Part shown: piece by piece, positions 52,228 through 62,425 of the stretch
Layout of the letters: each line of letters begins with the position of its first letter
Numbering within the stretch: position 1 is the first letter of the stretch
NCBI RefSeq assembly: GCF_003337355.1
Contig: NZ_QPJW01000001.1
Span: forward strand, 1,178,001 to 1,242,000
Reading direction: 5' to 3'
DNA from: Fontibacillus phaseoli
GTDB taxonomy: Bacteria; Bacillota; Bacilli; Paenibacillales; Paenibacillaceae
Length of the DNA: 64,000 nt
Position numbers and translations under genes: made by a program
The notes under the pieces: generated by a model
Told to the model about the DNA's origin: nothing
The model's input: the letters and a program-made list of their open reading frames with translations, nothing else
Database searches by the model: none

Positions 52228-52920
52228 TTGTTTAAAATTATGCTGATCGAAGACGATATTACTTTATTTCATGAGATTAAAGAACGGCTTGTGCAATGGT
52301 CCTATGACGTATACGGCGTTAAGGATTTCAGCAAAGTCCTTCAGGAATTTACGGATTTCAAGCCTGATCTTGTCATCATCGATATCCAGTTACCGAAGTT
52401 CGACGGCTTTCATTGGTGCCGTATGATCCGGTCCCATTCCAATGTCCCGATCATCTTCTTGTCTTCCCGCGATCATCCGACCGACATGGTGATGTCCATG
52501 CAGCTAGGCGCAGACGACTTTATTCAGAAGCCATTTCACTTTGAGGTGCTGATCGCAAAGATACAGGCTACGCTCCGCCGGGTGTATAATTACAACACAG
52601 AGCGTATAGAGCTCCGCACCTGGCGCGGAGCGACCGTTGAATACGTAAAGAATACCATTACAGCACAACAAGGTTCCGTGGAACTGACCAAGAACGAGAT
52701 GTTTATTCTGAAAATGCTCATTGAGCGAAAAAATCAGATTTTGAGCCGGGAAGAACTAATCAAGAGCCTCTGGGACAACGAACATTTCGTCAGCGACAAT
52801 ACACTGACCGTTAACGTTAACCGGCTACGCAAAAAGCTGGAGCAGATCGGGCTGGAGCCCTTCATTGAAACGAAGGTGGGGCAGGGATATATGGCAACGG
52901 AGGAGGCGGATTCCTTATGA
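52228..52920 (+). CDS. bceR: Response regulator BceR
   Basis: 230 residues from a TTG at 52228, after GGTGAC; this gives MFKIMLIEDDITLFHEIKERL, aligning with B. subtilis BceR from its first residue. An in-frame GTG at 52216 is possible. Receiver domain with phospho-acceptor Asp in IIDIQLPKFDGFHWCRMI (about 52), then LGADDFIQKPFHFEVLIAKIQ, and an OmpR-type winged helix closing TKVGQGYM. It controls the bacitracin transporter genes downstream. Confidence 0.94.
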   Translation: MFKIMLIEDDITLFHEIKERLVQWSYDVYGVKDFSKVLQEFTDFKPDLVIIDIQLPKFDGFHWCRMIRSHSNVPIIFLSSRDHPTDMVMSMQLGADDFIQKPFHFEVLIAKIQATLRRVYNYNTERIELRTWRGATVEYVKNTITAQQGSVELTKNEMFILKMLIERKNQILSREELIKSLWDNEHFVSDNTLTVNVNRLRKKLEQIGLEPFIETKVGQGYMATEEADSL

Positions 52921-53921
52921 TTGCAAAATATCTCAGGGAACGGCTGAGTTGGATCTTGCTATTTCTGGCCCTACAACTGCTGTTCCTGTCTATTGCTGCA
53001 TTGGATGCCACAATCCCTTTTAAGTCGATCTTGTATATCGTGTTTTTGTCCGTCCTTATTTTTCTGGGGTTTTTGCTGGTGAGATATCAGAAGGAGACCA
53101 AATTCTATAAGGACCTGGAATCCTGGGATAATACGTATGATTTATCCTCCATCCGGGAACCGGAAAGTCCGTTCGAGGATATGGCGATGAATGTGCTGAA
53201 CATGCAGACGGAGCGCTACATGCAGGAGTCGTCCATGCATCGGATTGAGCTGGAGCAAGAGAAGGACGAGCTCCTGTCTTGGATTCACGAAGTGAAAACG
53301 CCGCTCACGACGCTGCAATTAATGATCGAGCGACTGAACGATGAAACGCTGAAAGGACAAATGATGTATGAATGGCTTCGCATTCATTTATTGCTGGACC
53401 AGCAGCTTCATCAGAAGCGAATCCCTTTTATCCAGAACGACGTATTTATCGAGGTAACAGCGTTGGAACCGCTCATTTACGGGGAGATCAGGGCATTAAA
53501 ATCATGGTGCCTGCAAAAGGGGATCGGCTTTGATGTATCTCTTCCGGTAGCCGAGGTGCTTACGGATGCCAAATGGTTCGGCTTTATCCTCAGACAGCTG
53601 TTGACGAATGCGGTGAAATACAGCGGGGCTTCGGATATCGTAATCAAAAGCGGCATGAAGGACGGGCAATCCTGGCTCGGAATTCAAGATTCCGGGCGAG
53701 GTATCGATCCCAAGGATCTTCCCCGTATCTTTGACAAAGGTTTTACGTCGACGACGGCACACCAGGACAGCGCCGCTACCGGTATGGGGCTTTATTTGGC
53801 GCAAAAGGTAGCCGACTCCTTATCCATCACGATAGATGTCATATCCCAGCTTGGCGAAGGAACAACCTTCACGCTCACGTTTCCGAAAAAGAACGGCTTT
53901 TTAAACCTGACAGGCATGTGA
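52917..53921 (+). CDS. bceS: Sensor histidine kinase BceS (intramembrane-sensing)
   Basis: 334 residues, starting in the bceR stop (ATGA). Two membrane helices (about 12-30 and 37-56) with almost no extracytoplasmic loop, the hallmark of the intramembrane-sensing BceS type. HisKA with WIHEVKTPLTTLQLM (His about 124), and HATPase with LLTNAVKYSG, DSGRGIDPKDLPRIFDKGF and GMGLYLAQKVADSL. It senses peptide antibiotics through the BceAB transporter rather than directly. Its stop codon overlaps the BceR box. Confidence 0.94.
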   Translation: MIAKYLRERLSWILLFLALQLLFLSIAALDATIPFKSILYIVFLSVLIFLGFLLVRYQKETKFYKDLESWDNTYDLSSIREPESPFEDMAMNVLNMQTERYMQESSMHRIELEQEKDELLSWIHEVKTPLTTLQLMIERLNDETLKGQMMYEWLRIHLLLDQQLHQKRIPFIQNDVFIEVTALEPLIYGEIRALKSWCLQKGIGFDVSLPVAEVLTDAKWFGFILRQLLTNAVKYSGASDIVIKSGMKDGQSWLGIQDSGRGIDPKDLPRIFDKGFTSTTAHQDSAATGMGLYLAQKVADSLSITIDVISQLGEGTTFTLTFPKKNGFLNLTGM

Positions 53922-53937
53922 CAACATCGTCACATGC
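53914..53937. promoter_or_regulatory. BceR-type operator upstream of bceAB
   Basis: Perfect 9-6-9 inverted repeat GCATGTGAC-AACATC-GTCACATGC. The inner TGTGAC-N6-GTCACA is the form known for BceR boxes. It spans the end of bceS. A TATGAT -10-like box follows near 53987. The hairpin has TTTT after it, so it might also slow readthrough. Confidence 0.85.
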
Positions 53938-54020
53938 TTTTGTACTTTGTTCGGGAAAACGAAGGAAAAAGGTAGCCTTGTGCGGTTATGATAGGAACAT
54001 ACTTAAAGGAGTGATTGAAA

Positions 54021-54776
54021 TTGGCGATACTGGAAGCAAATAAAATTCATAAGACCTATGGGAACAAGTTCAATAAACAAGAGGTACTGAAAGGAATCGA
54101 CCTTAGCGTAGAAAAAGGGGAATTCGTCAGCATCATGGGGGCGTCCGGTTCCGGGAAAACAACCTTGCTGAACGTGCTTTCCTCGATTGATAAGGTTAGC
54201 CTGGGCAGCATCAAGATCGAAGGGAAAGAATTTACCGGTCTGAAAGAGAAAGATTTGGCCGAATTCCGGAAGCATCATCTGGGTTTTATTTTTCAGGAAT
54301 ACAATCTGCTGGATACGCTGACCGTTAAAGAGAACGTGCTTCTGCCGCTATCCATCAAGAAAGTGTCCAAAAGCGAAGCGGACCGGAAATTTCAACGGGT
54401 GGCAACTGAGCTGGGGATCTATGAAATCAAGGATAAGTATCCGAATGAAATATCCGGCGGGCAAAAACAACGGACCTCTGCTGCGCGCGCGTTTATTCAT
54501 GACCCCAGCATTATCTTTGCGGATGAGCCGACAGGAGCGTTGGATTCCAAATCGGCTTCCGATCTGTTGAACAAGCTAAGCGAACTCAATCAGAAGATTG
54601 CCGCGACGATCATTATGGTAACGCATGACCAGGTCGCTGCAAGCTTTTGCAGCAGAGTCGTTTTTATCAAGGATGGTCAAATCTATACGCAGTTAAATAA
54701 AGGCGAGCAATCGAGACAAGCGTTCTTTAATGACATTATGAAGACCCAAGGCGTGCTGGGCGGTGTTCAGGGATGA
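54021..54776 (+). CDS. bceA: Bacitracin ABC transporter ATP-binding protein
   Basis: 251 residues from a TTG at 54021, 9 nt after AAAGGAG; an in-frame TTG at 54015 is too close to it. Start [27 protein letters not shown] and end [13 protein letters not shown] both match B. subtilis BceA. Walker [13 protein letters not shown], signature ISGGQKQR, Walker [14 protein letters not shown] and H-loop MVTHD are intact. With BceB it frees undecaprenyl pyrophosphate from bacitracin. Confidence 0.95.
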   Translation: MAILEANKIHKTYGNKFNKQEVLKGIDLSVEKGEFVSIMGASGSGKTTLLNVLSSIDKVSLGSIKIEGKEFTGLKEKDLAEFRKHHLGFIFQEYNLLDTLTVKENVLLPLSIKKVSKSEADRKFQRVATELGIYEIKDKYPNEISGGQKQRTSAARAFIHDPSIIFADEPTGALDSKSASDLLNKLSELNQKIAATIIMVTHDQVAASFCSRVVFIKDGQIYTQLNKGEQSRQAFFNDIMKTQGVLGGVQG

Positions 54777-56710
54777 ACATGAATTATCTGATTTACCGTA
54801 ATCTGAAAAAGAACATCAAAAACTATTACCTGTATGTCTTTGCGTTGATTTTTAGCGTTGCGCTATATTTTGCCTTTGTTACCCTGCAATATGATCCTTC
54901 GCTGAACGAGATCAAAGGATCGATGAAAGGAGCTGCCGGTCTTGCCGCCGCATCCGTGCTTCTCGTCGCCATCGTTGCGATATTCCTGCTGTATGCCAAC
55001 ACGATCTTTATTAAACGGCGGGGCAAGGAGATTGGCTTGTTTCAATTAATCGGATTAACAAAAGGGAAAATCTTCAGGATTTTAAGCAGCGAAAACCTGA
55101 TTTTGTATTTCGGGTCCATGTTGATCGGCATTTTCATCGGCTTTTCGTGTTCGCGGCTTCTTCTGATGATTCTGTTCAAAATCATCGACGTGGACACCGA
55201 GGCTTCTCTGAATTTCTCTTATCAGGCATTGATTCAAACGATGATCGTGTTTGCAGCCATTTATTTGCTCATTATGATCATGAATTACACGTTTATCAAA
55301 CGGCAGAGCATCCTGTCTCTCTTTAGGGTTGTATCCACAACCGAGAACAGAATCAAGAAAATGCCTCTTTCCGAAATGCTGATCGGCCTGCTCGGGATCG
55401 GTCTTATCCTGCTGGGCTACTTTGTGTCGACAAAGCTGTTCGGCGGTGATTTTACCGATATGACACAGCTATTTATGGCAATGATTCTGATTCTAGGCTC
55501 CGTCATTCTCGGGACTTATCTGTTCTATAAGGGCTCCGTCAGCTTTTTTTTCAATGTGATACGTAAAAGCAAGGGCGGTTATTTATCGCTAAACGAAGTA
55601 TTGTCGCTTTCGTCCATTATGTTCCGGATGAAATCGAACGCGTTGCTGTTGACCATTATTACTACGGTCTCGGCGCTTGCCATCGGCCTGTTATCGTTAA
55701 GTTACATTTCATACTATTCCGCGGAAAAATCCGCGCAACAAAGCGTGCCGAACCATTTTTCCGTCCTGTATGAAAAGGACCTCTCCAAATTTACCCAAGC
55801 GCTCCGCGATCATCATATTGAATTCAAGGAAACCCGCCGCGATGTTATTATAGCGGACGTCGATATGTCTAAGATCATAGGGGCCAGTTTGAAGGGGGAA
55901 GATTATGACTTTATGACCATTTCCGTAGTCAGCGACTCTTCTCTTGATGGTGTGGATGTAACTCCGGAAGAGACCTTGTTTACCGGATCCAATGATGCGA
56001 TGATGCAATTTATGGATATCCGGGAAAAAGGCGAGATTGCGTTTAAAGGGTTGCATGGGTCCTTGAAACAAAATCTGATCGGGTCGAACAAAGAGGCTGT
56101 AATCTCCTTGTATTACTCGGTCAATATGCCGACTGCCATTGTCGATCAAACGGTATATGACAAGTTGGCCAAAGATTTGAATCCGGATCTTCAAAGAAAA
56201 AGCCGGACTTATTTAGGGATCGACATTCTGGATCCGGCTTTGCTTGAACAAGCAAACGATTTGTTTATGAAAATGGATTATAAAGATGAACGCGGCTATT
56301 TCTCCCAACAAGATCTCATTGACAATCAAAAAAGCAACATGGGCTTGATCATGTTTATCGTTGCTTTTTTGGGCCTGACTTTCCTGATTACTTCCGGCTG
56401 CATCCTGTATTTCAAGCAAATGGACGAAGGGGAAGAGGAGCGTCCGAACTATACGATTTTGCGGAAGCTCGGATTCACGCAAGGGAATTTGCTTCGCGGG
56501 ATTCAATTCAAGCAATTGTTTAATTTCGGTATCCCGCTTGTCGTTGGATTGTGCCATAGTTATTTTGCCGTTAAATCCGGCTGGTTCTTGTTCGGAGCCG
56601 AACTGTGGACCCCGATGATTCTGGTCATGTTGCTATACACGGTGCTATATTCCATCTTCGGCCTTCTGTCAGTGCTTTTCTATAAGCGCGTTATCAAGGA
56701 ATCGTTGTAA
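54773..56710 (+). CDS. bceB: Bacitracin ABC transporter permease
   Basis: 645 residues (B. subtilis BceB 646), starting in the bceA stop. Ten membrane helices in the family layout: one plus three in the N-terminal third, then a large extracellular domain of about 200 residues between helices 7 and 8 (residues about 310-520: [25 protein letters not shown] through [12 protein letters not shown]), and three at the end. FtsX-type permease fold. The extracellular domain recognises the antibiotic-lipid complex and signals to BceS. Confidence 0.94.
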   Translation: MNMNYLIYRNLKKNIKNYYLYVFALIFSVALYFAFVTLQYDPSLNEIKGSMKGAAGLAAASVLLVAIVAIFLLYANTIFIKRRGKEIGLFQLIGLTKGKIFRILSSENLILYFGSMLIGIFIGFSCSRLLLMILFKIIDVDTEASLNFSYQALIQTMIVFAAIYLLIMIMNYTFIKRQSILSLFRVVSTTENRIKKMPLSEMLIGLLGIGLILLGYFVSTKLFGGDFTDMTQLFMAMILILGSVILGTYLFYKGSVSFFFNVIRKSKGGYLSLNEVLSLSSIMFRMKSNALLLTIITTVSALAIGLLSLSYISYYSAEKSAQQSVPNHFSVLYEKDLSKFTQALRDHHIEFKETRRDVIIADVDMSKIIGASLKGEDYDFMTISVVSDSSLDGVDVTPEETLFTGSNDAMMQFMDIREKGEIAFKGLHGSLKQNLIGSNKEAVISLYYSVNMPTAIVDQTVYDKLAKDLNPDLQRKSRTYLGIDILDPALLEQANDLFMKMDYKDERGYFSQQDLIDNQKSNMGLIMFIVAFLGLTFLITSGCILYFKQMDEGEEERPNYTILRKLGFTQGNLLRGIQFKQLFNFGIPLVVGLCHSYFAVKSGWFLFGAELWTPMILVMLLYTVLYSIFGLLSVLFYKRVIKESL

Positions 56711-56715
56711 AAATA

Positions 56716-56747
56716 CAAAGCTCCAGGCCATAAGGTCTGGGGCTTTG
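56716..56747 (+). terminator. Terminator after bceB
   Basis: CAAAGCTCCAGGCC/GGTCTGGGGCTTTG with a 4-nt loop. Confidence 0.8.
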
Positions 56748-56862
56748 TTGTGTCTGGTTTTGCTTGGGCAAAGCCTATAAAACAATCCCGTCTTTCGAAT
56801 GGCTTACATAATATGGTATAGTGAATAATAATTTAATAAAATTGATAGGAAAGGTGCCAAAC

Positions 56863-57399
56863 ATGAAACGAAAAACTCTAGTAATATCGATTGGATTGAT
56901 AGCCATAGCCTGGGGTGCCTTTATCTTCTCGAATGGCTACAACAAAGAAGCAAAGATTGCAAGCACCCAGGATATCAAACAATTGGTTCAGGATTACAGC
57001 ACAAGAATGAAGGTGGCCGATTCCGCTTCGATTACGTCGCATAAACTTACCGTGTCCGACGAGGGAGAGGGCACTTCTACTTATGATTTGCCCCAAGATG
57101 AGTTTTTCGTATCTATCGCTCCGTTCGTCGAAAGTACGCATCCTTGTGAAATCCATAGTTTGACCGGCTGTCAAGGGGAAATGGCAGATCAGGAGTTTGA
57201 AGTCAACATTGTTGACGACGAGGGAAATACGGTTTTGAATCAAAAAATGAAAACTTATGGTAACGGCTTTGTAGATTTATGGCTGCCGAGGGACAAAACC
57301 TATAAAGTTAAGATCAGTCATGACGGAAAAACGGCCAATTCCGAAATATCGACATTCGAAGGCGATAACACTTGTATCACCACTATGCAACTGGTTTAA
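56863..57399 (+). CDS. cueP: CueP family copper-binding protein
   Basis: 178 residues from the ATG at 56863 (AGGAAAGG upstream). One N-terminal hydrophobic stretch (about 4-22: TLVISIGLIAIAWGAFIFSN) anchors or exports it. The CueP signature is present: FFVSIAPFVESTHPCEIHSLTGCQGEM, then NGFVDLWLPRDKTYKVKI and the end TCITTMQLV, so the three conserved Cys (THPC, GCQGE, TCIT) are kept. Salmonella CueP is a periplasmic copper store; here it would sit outside the membrane. No copper ATPase or CueR is nearby. A ZIP-type gene follows. Confidence 0.85.
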   Translation: MKRKTLVISIGLIAIAWGAFIFSNGYNKEAKIASTQDIKQLVQDYSTRMKVADSASITSHKLTVSDEGEGTSTYDLPQDEFFVSIAPFVESTHPCEIHSLTGCQGEMADQEFEVNIVDDEGNTVLNQKMKTYGNGFVDLWLPRDKTYKVKISHDGKTANSEISTFEGDNTCITTMQLV

Positions 57400-57651
57400 T
57401 TCCATGTCGTAGTAGATAAGCTCTGATTTAGAGAGAGTTATTTTAGTTTCTGCCATGATTGGGGACCACTTACTCTGTTGATTTGAAGTCCATAAGTTTG
57501 CTGAAAGTCTTGTACGGAGCTTTTTGTGGAGTTTCCGATAATTAGGCTGAAGCGAAAAGTAATTGACGGTTCTTTAGAATAAGCTAAAATGTTTACTGGG
57601 AGAAACAATTTTCTCTAACTTCATCTTTTCGGCAAAAGGAGTTTTTCTATT

Positions 57652-58467
57652 TTGGTAGATTTTTTTCAGAATGTTGATCCAATTTTACAAGCCTTACTGG
57701 CAACTTTGTTTACATGGGGAATGACGGCCCTGGGCGCAGCTCTCGTGTTTGCCACGAAAACCTTAAACCAGAGACTACTGGATAGTATGTTGGGTTTCGC
57801 CGGGGGGGTCATGATTGCCGCCAGTTACTGGTCATTATTGGCCCCTGCCATTGAATTGTCGGAGAACAATGCCATTGGAACCTGGTTCCCGGCAGCTCTC
57901 GGATTTTTGTTTGGAGGCATCTTTATATGGGGGATCGATAAAATATTGCCTCACCTTCATCCGAACACGTCGATCGGTAAAGCGGAAGGATTTTATCCGA
58001 ATAAAAGAAAAAGAAGCACGCTGCTGGTGCTTGCCATTACGCTTCATAATATCCCGGAAGGCTTGGCGGTAGGGATTGCTTTTGGCGCACTTGCTAACGG
58101 CGGAACCGAAGGGGCGCTAATCGGGGCCCTAACTTTGGCGCTTGGAATCGGCATTCAGAACTTCCCCGAAGGAGTTGCCGTGTCCATGCCCCTAAGAGGA
58201 GAGGGAATGTCGCGCAGAAAAAGCTTTTTTTACGGACAATTTTCAGGTATGGTTGAACCGGTTGCTGCGGTCATTGGCGCATTTGCTGTTGCCTATGTCG
58301 AACCCTTATTACCTTACGCGCTAAGTTTTGCGGCTGGGGCCATGATCTTCGTCGTTGTTGAAGAAGTGATTCCCAGCTCTCAAGAAAAGGGCAATAAAGA
58401 TTTGGCGTCCATGAGTTTAATGTTCGGTTTTATTTTAATGATGATTCTTGATGTGGCTTTGGGCTAG
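57652..58467 (+). CDS. ZIP family metal transporter (GufA-like)
   Basis: 271 residues, TTG start after AAAGGAG. About eight membrane helices. Metal-binding motifs LAITLHNIPEGLAVG (helix 4) and GIGIQNFPEGVAVSMPL (helix 5) carry the His/Asn/Glu ligands, and VVVEEVIPSS is the helix-7 end. ZIP proteins import Zn2+, Fe2+ or other divalent cations. It lies 250 bp after cueP, with no feature seen in that gap, so joint transcription is uncertain. Confidence 0.93.
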   Translation: MVDFFQNVDPILQALLATLFTWGMTALGAALVFATKTLNQRLLDSMLGFAGGVMIAASYWSLLAPAIELSENNAIGTWFPAALGFLFGGIFIWGIDKILPHLHPNTSIGKAEGFYPNKRKRSTLLVLAITLHNIPEGLAVGIAFGALANGGTEGALIGALTLALGIGIQNFPEGVAVSMPLRGEGMSRRKSFFYGQFSGMVEPVAAVIGAFAVAYVEPLLPYALSFAAGAMIFVVVEEVIPSSQEKGNKDLASMSLMFGFILMMILDVALG

Positions 58468-58500
58468 GAGATTGGCACTTAATACCGGTATTAATTTTAT

Positions 58501-58527
58501 GCCTGCTATAGATGCAGGCTTTTTTTA
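58501..58527 (+). terminator. Terminator after the ZIP gene
   Basis: GCCTGC/GCAGGC around TATAGAT, with T8 after it. Confidence 0.88.
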
Positions 58528-58630
58528 TTTGTCACTGTGTGTTCTTTTGTTCACATAATGGTCAAACTGTCTTCATGTATTCTTCATGCAAAATAGGGTA
58601 ACTAATGATATTATTTAAATTAGCAGCAGA

Positions 58631-58645
58631 TAATAATCATTATTA
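58631..58645. promoter_or_regulatory. PerR/Fur-type box before ahpC
   Basis: TAATAAT-C-ATTATTA is a perfect 7-1-7 palindrome in the form of PerR/Fur boxes (PerR consensus TTATAAT-N-ATTATAA). Outer arms TTAGCAG and CTGCTAA flank it. It is 56 bp before ahpC, whose orthologues are PerR-controlled. Confidence 0.7.
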
Positions 58646-58700
58646 ACTGCTAATGGTTCTCAGTTAATTAAAAATTAAATTAAATAGGAGGAATTTTAAC

Positions 58701-59264
58701 ATGTCACTGATTGGAACTGAAGTACTACCTTTTAAAGCACAGGCTTACCAAAACGGGAAATTCTTCGAAGTAACCGATGCTAATTTCAAAGGAAAATGGA
58801 GCGTGGTGTGCTTCTATCCGGGAGATTTCACGTTTGTATGCCCAACGGAGCTGGGAGACCTTCAAGATCAATACGAAACGCTGAAATCGCTTGGCGTCGA
58901 AGTTTATTCCGTATCGACCGATTCCCATTTTACGCATAAAGCATGGCATGACTCTTCCGAAACGATCGGCAAAGTTACTTACATTATGATCGGCGATCCT
59001 TCCCATACGGTTTCCCGCAACTTTGACGTTCTGATTGAAGCAGAGGGCGTGGCTGACCGCGGTACGTTCATCATCGATCCTGACGGAGTAATCCAGACGG
59101 TGGAAATTAACGCAGGTGGCATTGGCCGCGATGCCAGCTCGTTGATCAACAAGATCAAAGCCGCTCAATACGTTCGCAACAATCCAGGTGAAGTTTGCCC
59201 GGCAAAATGGCAAGAAGGTTCGCAAACCTTGAAACCAAGCCTTGACCTTGTAGGTAAAATCTAA
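58701..59264 (+). CDS. ahpC: Alkyl hydroperoxide reductase C (peroxiredoxin)
   Basis: 187 residues. Peroxidatic Cys in [16 protein letters not shown] (about 47) and resolving Cys in GEVCPAKW (about 166), the typical 2-Cys arrangement. [17 protein letters not shown] is the middle signature. AGGAGG precedes the ATG. AhpF, its reductase, follows 14 bp on. Cytoplasmic decamer that reduces H2O2 and organic peroxides. Confidence 0.97.
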   Translation: MSLIGTEVLPFKAQAYQNGKFFEVTDANFKGKWSVVCFYPGDFTFVCPTELGDLQDQYETLKSLGVEVYSVSTDSHFTHKAWHDSSETIGKVTYIMIGDPSHTVSRNFDVLIEAEGVADRGTFIIDPDGVIQTVEINAGGIGRDASSLINKIKAAQYVRNNPGEVCPAKWQEGSQTLKPSLDLVGKI

Positions 59265-59278
59265 GGAGGCGATTACTG

Positions 59279-60805
59279 GTGTTGGATGCTGATATCAAGC
59301 AACAATTAAACCAATACCTTCAGCTCCTTGAAGGAGATGTGCGAATTAAAGTTAGCGCAGGCTCCGACGCCGTATCCAAAGATATGCTGGTCTTCTTGGA
59401 CGAGTTGGCCGGCATGTCTTCCCGGATTACGATGGAACAGGTTCAATTGGATAGAACTCCGAGTTTTAGCGTAAATCGGACTGGTGAAGACACTGGTGTT
59501 GTTTTCGCCGGTATTCCTCTTGGGCATGAGTTCACTTCGCTAGTTCTGGCCTTGTTGCAGGTTAGCGGACGGGCACCGAAGGTTGAACAAAGCGTGATTG
59601 ATCAAATCAAGGGCATTCAAGGGAATTATGCCTTTGAATCCTATATCAGTTTGAGCTGCCATAACTGTCCGGATGTGGTTCAAGCGCTGAACCTCATGAG
59701 TATTCTGAATCCAGGTATTACGCATACAATGATTGACGGTGCGGCATTCCAGGAAGAAGTTGAGCGCAAAGATATCATGGCCGTTCCGTCGGTATTCCTG
59801 AATGGAGAGTTTTTCGGCAGCGGCCGCTTGTCCATTGAAGAGATTGTCGCAAAACTAGTCGATACTCCGGACGCTTCGGCATTCAATGATAAAGAGCCTT
59901 TTGACGTACTTGTTATCGGAGGCGGTCCGGCTGGAGCCAGCTCCGCTATCTATACAGCACGTAAAGGCATCCGCACGGGGATTGTCGCTGAACGCTTCGG
60001 TGGTCAGGTGCTGGATACGGTAGGTATTGAAAACTTCATTAGCGTAAAACATACCGAGGGTGCCAAGCTCGCGGCAAGCTTGGAAGAGCATGTCAAGGAT
60101 TACAACGTGGATATCATGAAGCTTCAGCGCGCTAAACGGCTCGAGAAAAAGGAACTCATCGAAGTGGAACTTGAAAACGGAGCCGTGCTGAAAAGCAAGA
60201 CCGTTATCCTGTCTACGGGGGCGCGTTGGCGTAACGTCGGCGTTCCGGGTGAAGCCGAATTCAAGAACAAGGGCGTTGCCTATTGCCCGCATTGTGACGG
60301 TCCGTTGTTTGCCGGCAAGCATGTTGCGGTGGTCGGCGGTGGCAATTCCGGGATCGAGGCGGCGATCGACCTCGCCGGAATCGTCAGCCATGTAACAGTT
60401 CTTGAATTTGCGCCGGAACTGAAGGCGGATTCTGTGTTGCAAGATCGTCTTTACAGCCTTCCAAACGTAACGGTGCTCAAAAATGTTCAGACCAAGGAAA
60501 TTACCGGTACCGACAAGGTCAACGGGATTACCTACGTCCAACGCGACACCGGGGAAGAACAGCATGTAGAATTGCAAGGCGTGTTCGTGCAGATCGGTCT
60601 AGTACCTAACACCGATTGGCTCGCCGGTACGGTTGAACGGACCCCAATGGGTGAAATCATCGTCGACCGCCAAGGTGCAACGACTTTGCCTGGCGTGTTT
60701 GCGGCAGGGGACTGCACCAATAGCCCTTATAAACAAATCATCATTTCGATGGGCTCCGGCGCAACCGCAGCCTTGGGCGCTTTCGATTATTTGATTCGAA
60801 ATTAG
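59279..60805 (+). CDS. ahpF: Alkyl hydroperoxide reductase F
   Basis: 508 residues, GTG start 9 nt after AAGGAGG, 14 bp from ahpC. N-terminal double-thioredoxin domain (1-200) with its CHNC redox pair in [11 protein letters not shown], then the FAD/NADH thioredoxin-reductase-like part with [18 protein letters not shown], the active pair in [11 protein letters not shown] and [38 protein letters not shown] closes it. It feeds electrons from NADH to AhpC. Confidence 0.96.
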   Translation: MLDADIKQQLNQYLQLLEGDVRIKVSAGSDAVSKDMLVFLDELAGMSSRITMEQVQLDRTPSFSVNRTGEDTGVVFAGIPLGHEFTSLVLALLQVSGRAPKVEQSVIDQIKGIQGNYAFESYISLSCHNCPDVVQALNLMSILNPGITHTMIDGAAFQEEVERKDIMAVPSVFLNGEFFGSGRLSIEEIVAKLVDTPDASAFNDKEPFDVLVIGGGPAGASSAIYTARKGIRTGIVAERFGGQVLDTVGIENFISVKHTEGAKLAASLEEHVKDYNVDIMKLQRAKRLEKKELIEVELENGAVLKSKTVILSTGARWRNVGVPGEAEFKNKGVAYCPHCDGPLFAGKHVAVVGGGNSGIEAAIDLAGIVSHVTVLEFAPELKADSVLQDRLYSLPNVTVLKNVQTKEITGTDKVNGITYVQRDTGEEQHVELQGVFVQIGLVPNTDWLAGTVERTPMGEIIVDRQGATTLPGVFAAGDCTNSPYKQIIISMGSGATAALGAFDYLIRN

Positions 60806-60815
60806 GCCTCTTTGA

Positions 60816-60847
60816 ACAAAAAGCCACCAACTATGGTGGTTTTTTGT
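60816..60847 (+). terminator. Terminator of ahpCF
   Basis: ACAAAAA-CCACC and GGTGGTTTTTTGT arms around AACTAT. Confidence 0.88.
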
Positions 60848-60917
60848 TTTGATTGGCTATGATATAGAATTCTGGTAAAGCAACTTTTAACGCTTGTTGG
60901 TTGTGCAGCAGGCTTCC

Positions 60918-61016
60918 TTATGTGATCTCCCGGGTGTGACCCTCGGAGACAACGCTGTCGTTGCAGCGGGGGCCGTTGTCAATAGGAATGTGCCGGAAGA
61001 TAGTGTTCATACTTGA
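60918..61016 (+). pseudogene. C-terminal remnant of a hexapeptide acyltransferase
   Basis: A short frame to the TGA at 61014-61016 reads DLPGVTLGDNAVVAAGAVVN then RNVPEDSVHT. This is the last left-handed beta-helix turns of a LacA/Maa-type O-acetyltransferase (PGVTIGDNAVVGAGSVV, DVP). Everything before it is missing, and the usual GNPAK-type tail is cut. It has no start or ribosome site. The rest of the 400-bp gap between ahpF and the next gene holds only a terminator and A+T-rich DNA. Confidence 0.7.
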
Positions 61017-61218
61017 CATCGCAGGCAACCTCCAGATCATAAATTTAACGCATCGAATCAAACGACTCGATGCGTTACTTTTACCAATCATTCTCCCGTT
61101 TTTTATATGTAGTCACGTGGCTTTACTAGCTTGGGGGTTCACAAATTTGCCAATAGCACTGCTGAGAATGAGAAGGTTTTGATTGTTTAGATCAAGAATA
61201 TAGTCACAATTCTAAATT

Positions 61219-61710
61219 ATGAGAATTGAGTTGATGAGCATGAGTGACAAGATGGTAGCTGTCTTAAGAAGACAGTTTGAACCGACATTAGAAATGTTGA
61301 AGCATCTTATCGAAGTATGTCCTGATGATTTTTGGAATGATGCGAAGCAAAAATACTGGAAGCATATATTTCATGCTACAACCAGTATGAAATTTTGGTT
61401 TAGGCAGCAGAAGGATGAACAATTCAATATACCTGACTTTGGTAAGGATATAACAGAAGCCCTAGATGAGGAGTGCTCTGACTACCCTACTAAAGAGGAA
61501 ATGACGAAGTACGCTGAGGATATATTAAATGTGGCTTATAAGTTTATTGATGAACTTACTGACGACAGATTATTGGAACCCTGTGTACTATACGAAGAAA
61601 TAACTAAAACTGATGTAATCCTAATGCAGATCCGACATGTTCAACATCATATAGGTTATTGCAACAACATACTGAATTCGAATCACCTAGAAGCAGTAAA
61701 GTGGGTTTGA
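61219..61710 (+). CDS. DinB-like metal-binding four-helix protein
   Basis: 163 residues, ATG at 61219, or at 61240 (GSTTGATGAGC-type spacing is better for neither; no strong ribosome site). Helical throughout. A possible metal site is formed by His in YWKHIFHATTSMKFW (about 47-51) and MQIRHVQHHIGYCNNIL (about 138-150), the HxxxH end of the DinB/YfiT fold. Codon use is A+T-rich compared with genes to the left. Family members are often thiol-transferase-like; function unknown. Confidence 0.75.
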   Translation: MRIELMSMSDKMVAVLRRQFEPTLEMLKHLIEVCPDDFWNDAKQKYWKHIFHATTSMKFWFRQQKDEQFNIPDFGKDITEALDEECSDYPTKEEMTKYAEDILNVAYKFIDELTDDRLLEPCVLYEEITKTDVILMQIRHVQHHIGYCNNILNSNHLEAVKWV

Positions 61711-61761
61711 TAACGTGAGTGACCCAAATCAGCTTCTTTACAATGAGGAGTGTTATTCAAT

Positions 61762-62211
61762 ATGGTTTATGAATTCGATAGTGAGATAAAGATGCTGGAT
61801 GGTAAAATGAAATGGAAAGTAGTTTATTTCCCATACTCAGTAAGGGAAATATTCAATACTAATGGTAAAGTACCTATTCAAATCATCGTTGACGGGCACG
61901 AGTTTGACCATACATTGTTGCCGTCAAAAAAGGGGCATTATTTTGTTTATAATGAATTTATTCGAAGAGCAGTACATAAAGAGCTCGGTGACAAAATCCA
62001 TGTAATTGTTAAAAAATGTGAGAAAAATCGTAATATTGTTTTGCCGGATTACATTACAAAAAAACTTGAAGATCACCACATTCTGAATACCTTTCTAATT
62101 CAGCCAGATTACATTAAGCGAGAGCAGATAAATTATATTGAAATTGCTAAAAAGGAAGAAACAAAGATTAACCGAACACTAGCATTAATTAATAAACTTA
62201 AAGATAAATAA
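61762..62211 (+). CDS. DUF1905 and YdeI-like protein
   Basis: 149 residues from the ATG at 61762 (GAGGAG upstream). The first 95 residues fit DUF1905: MKWKVVYFPYSVREIFNTNGKVPIQIIVDGHEFDHTLLPSKKGHYFVYNEFIRRAVHKELGDKIHVIV. The end (PDYIKREQINYIEIAKKEETKINRTLALINKLK) resembles the YdeI/OmpD-associated helical tail (PF13376). Related proteins have been linked to bacteriocin protection, but no such proof is seen here. A+T-rich. It is 51 bp after the DinB-like gene. Confidence 0.75.
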   Translation: MVYEFDSEIKMLDGKMKWKVVYFPYSVREIFNTNGKVPIQIIVDGHEFDHTLLPSKKGHYFVYNEFIRRAVHKELGDKIHVIVKKCEKNRNIVLPDYITKKLEDHHILNTFLIQPDYIKREQINYIEIAKKEETKINRTLALINKLKDK

Positions 62212-62240
62212 ATCCTGCAGTATGAAGATTACATAAAAAG

Positions 62241-62270
62241 TCCAGCAATCTATGAAAGCTGATTGCTGGA
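62241..62270. terminator. Hairpin after the DUF1905 gene
   Basis: TCCAGCAATC/GATTGCTGGA, 10-nt loop. T tract is better on the minus strand (CTTTTTATGT) than on the plus. Confidence 0.55.
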
Positions 62271-62425
62271 CGATTTAAAGTGAGTATCGAATTGAGAAAT
62301 GAGAGGCTCAAGGCTTAGCCCGTCTTGGTATATGAGTCGGAGTAAGATTTTTCCTGTGGAAATATGAACCATTTAACCGTATGAAACGTAATACATCATA
62401 GTTTTATATTTAAGGAGGTTTTTTA

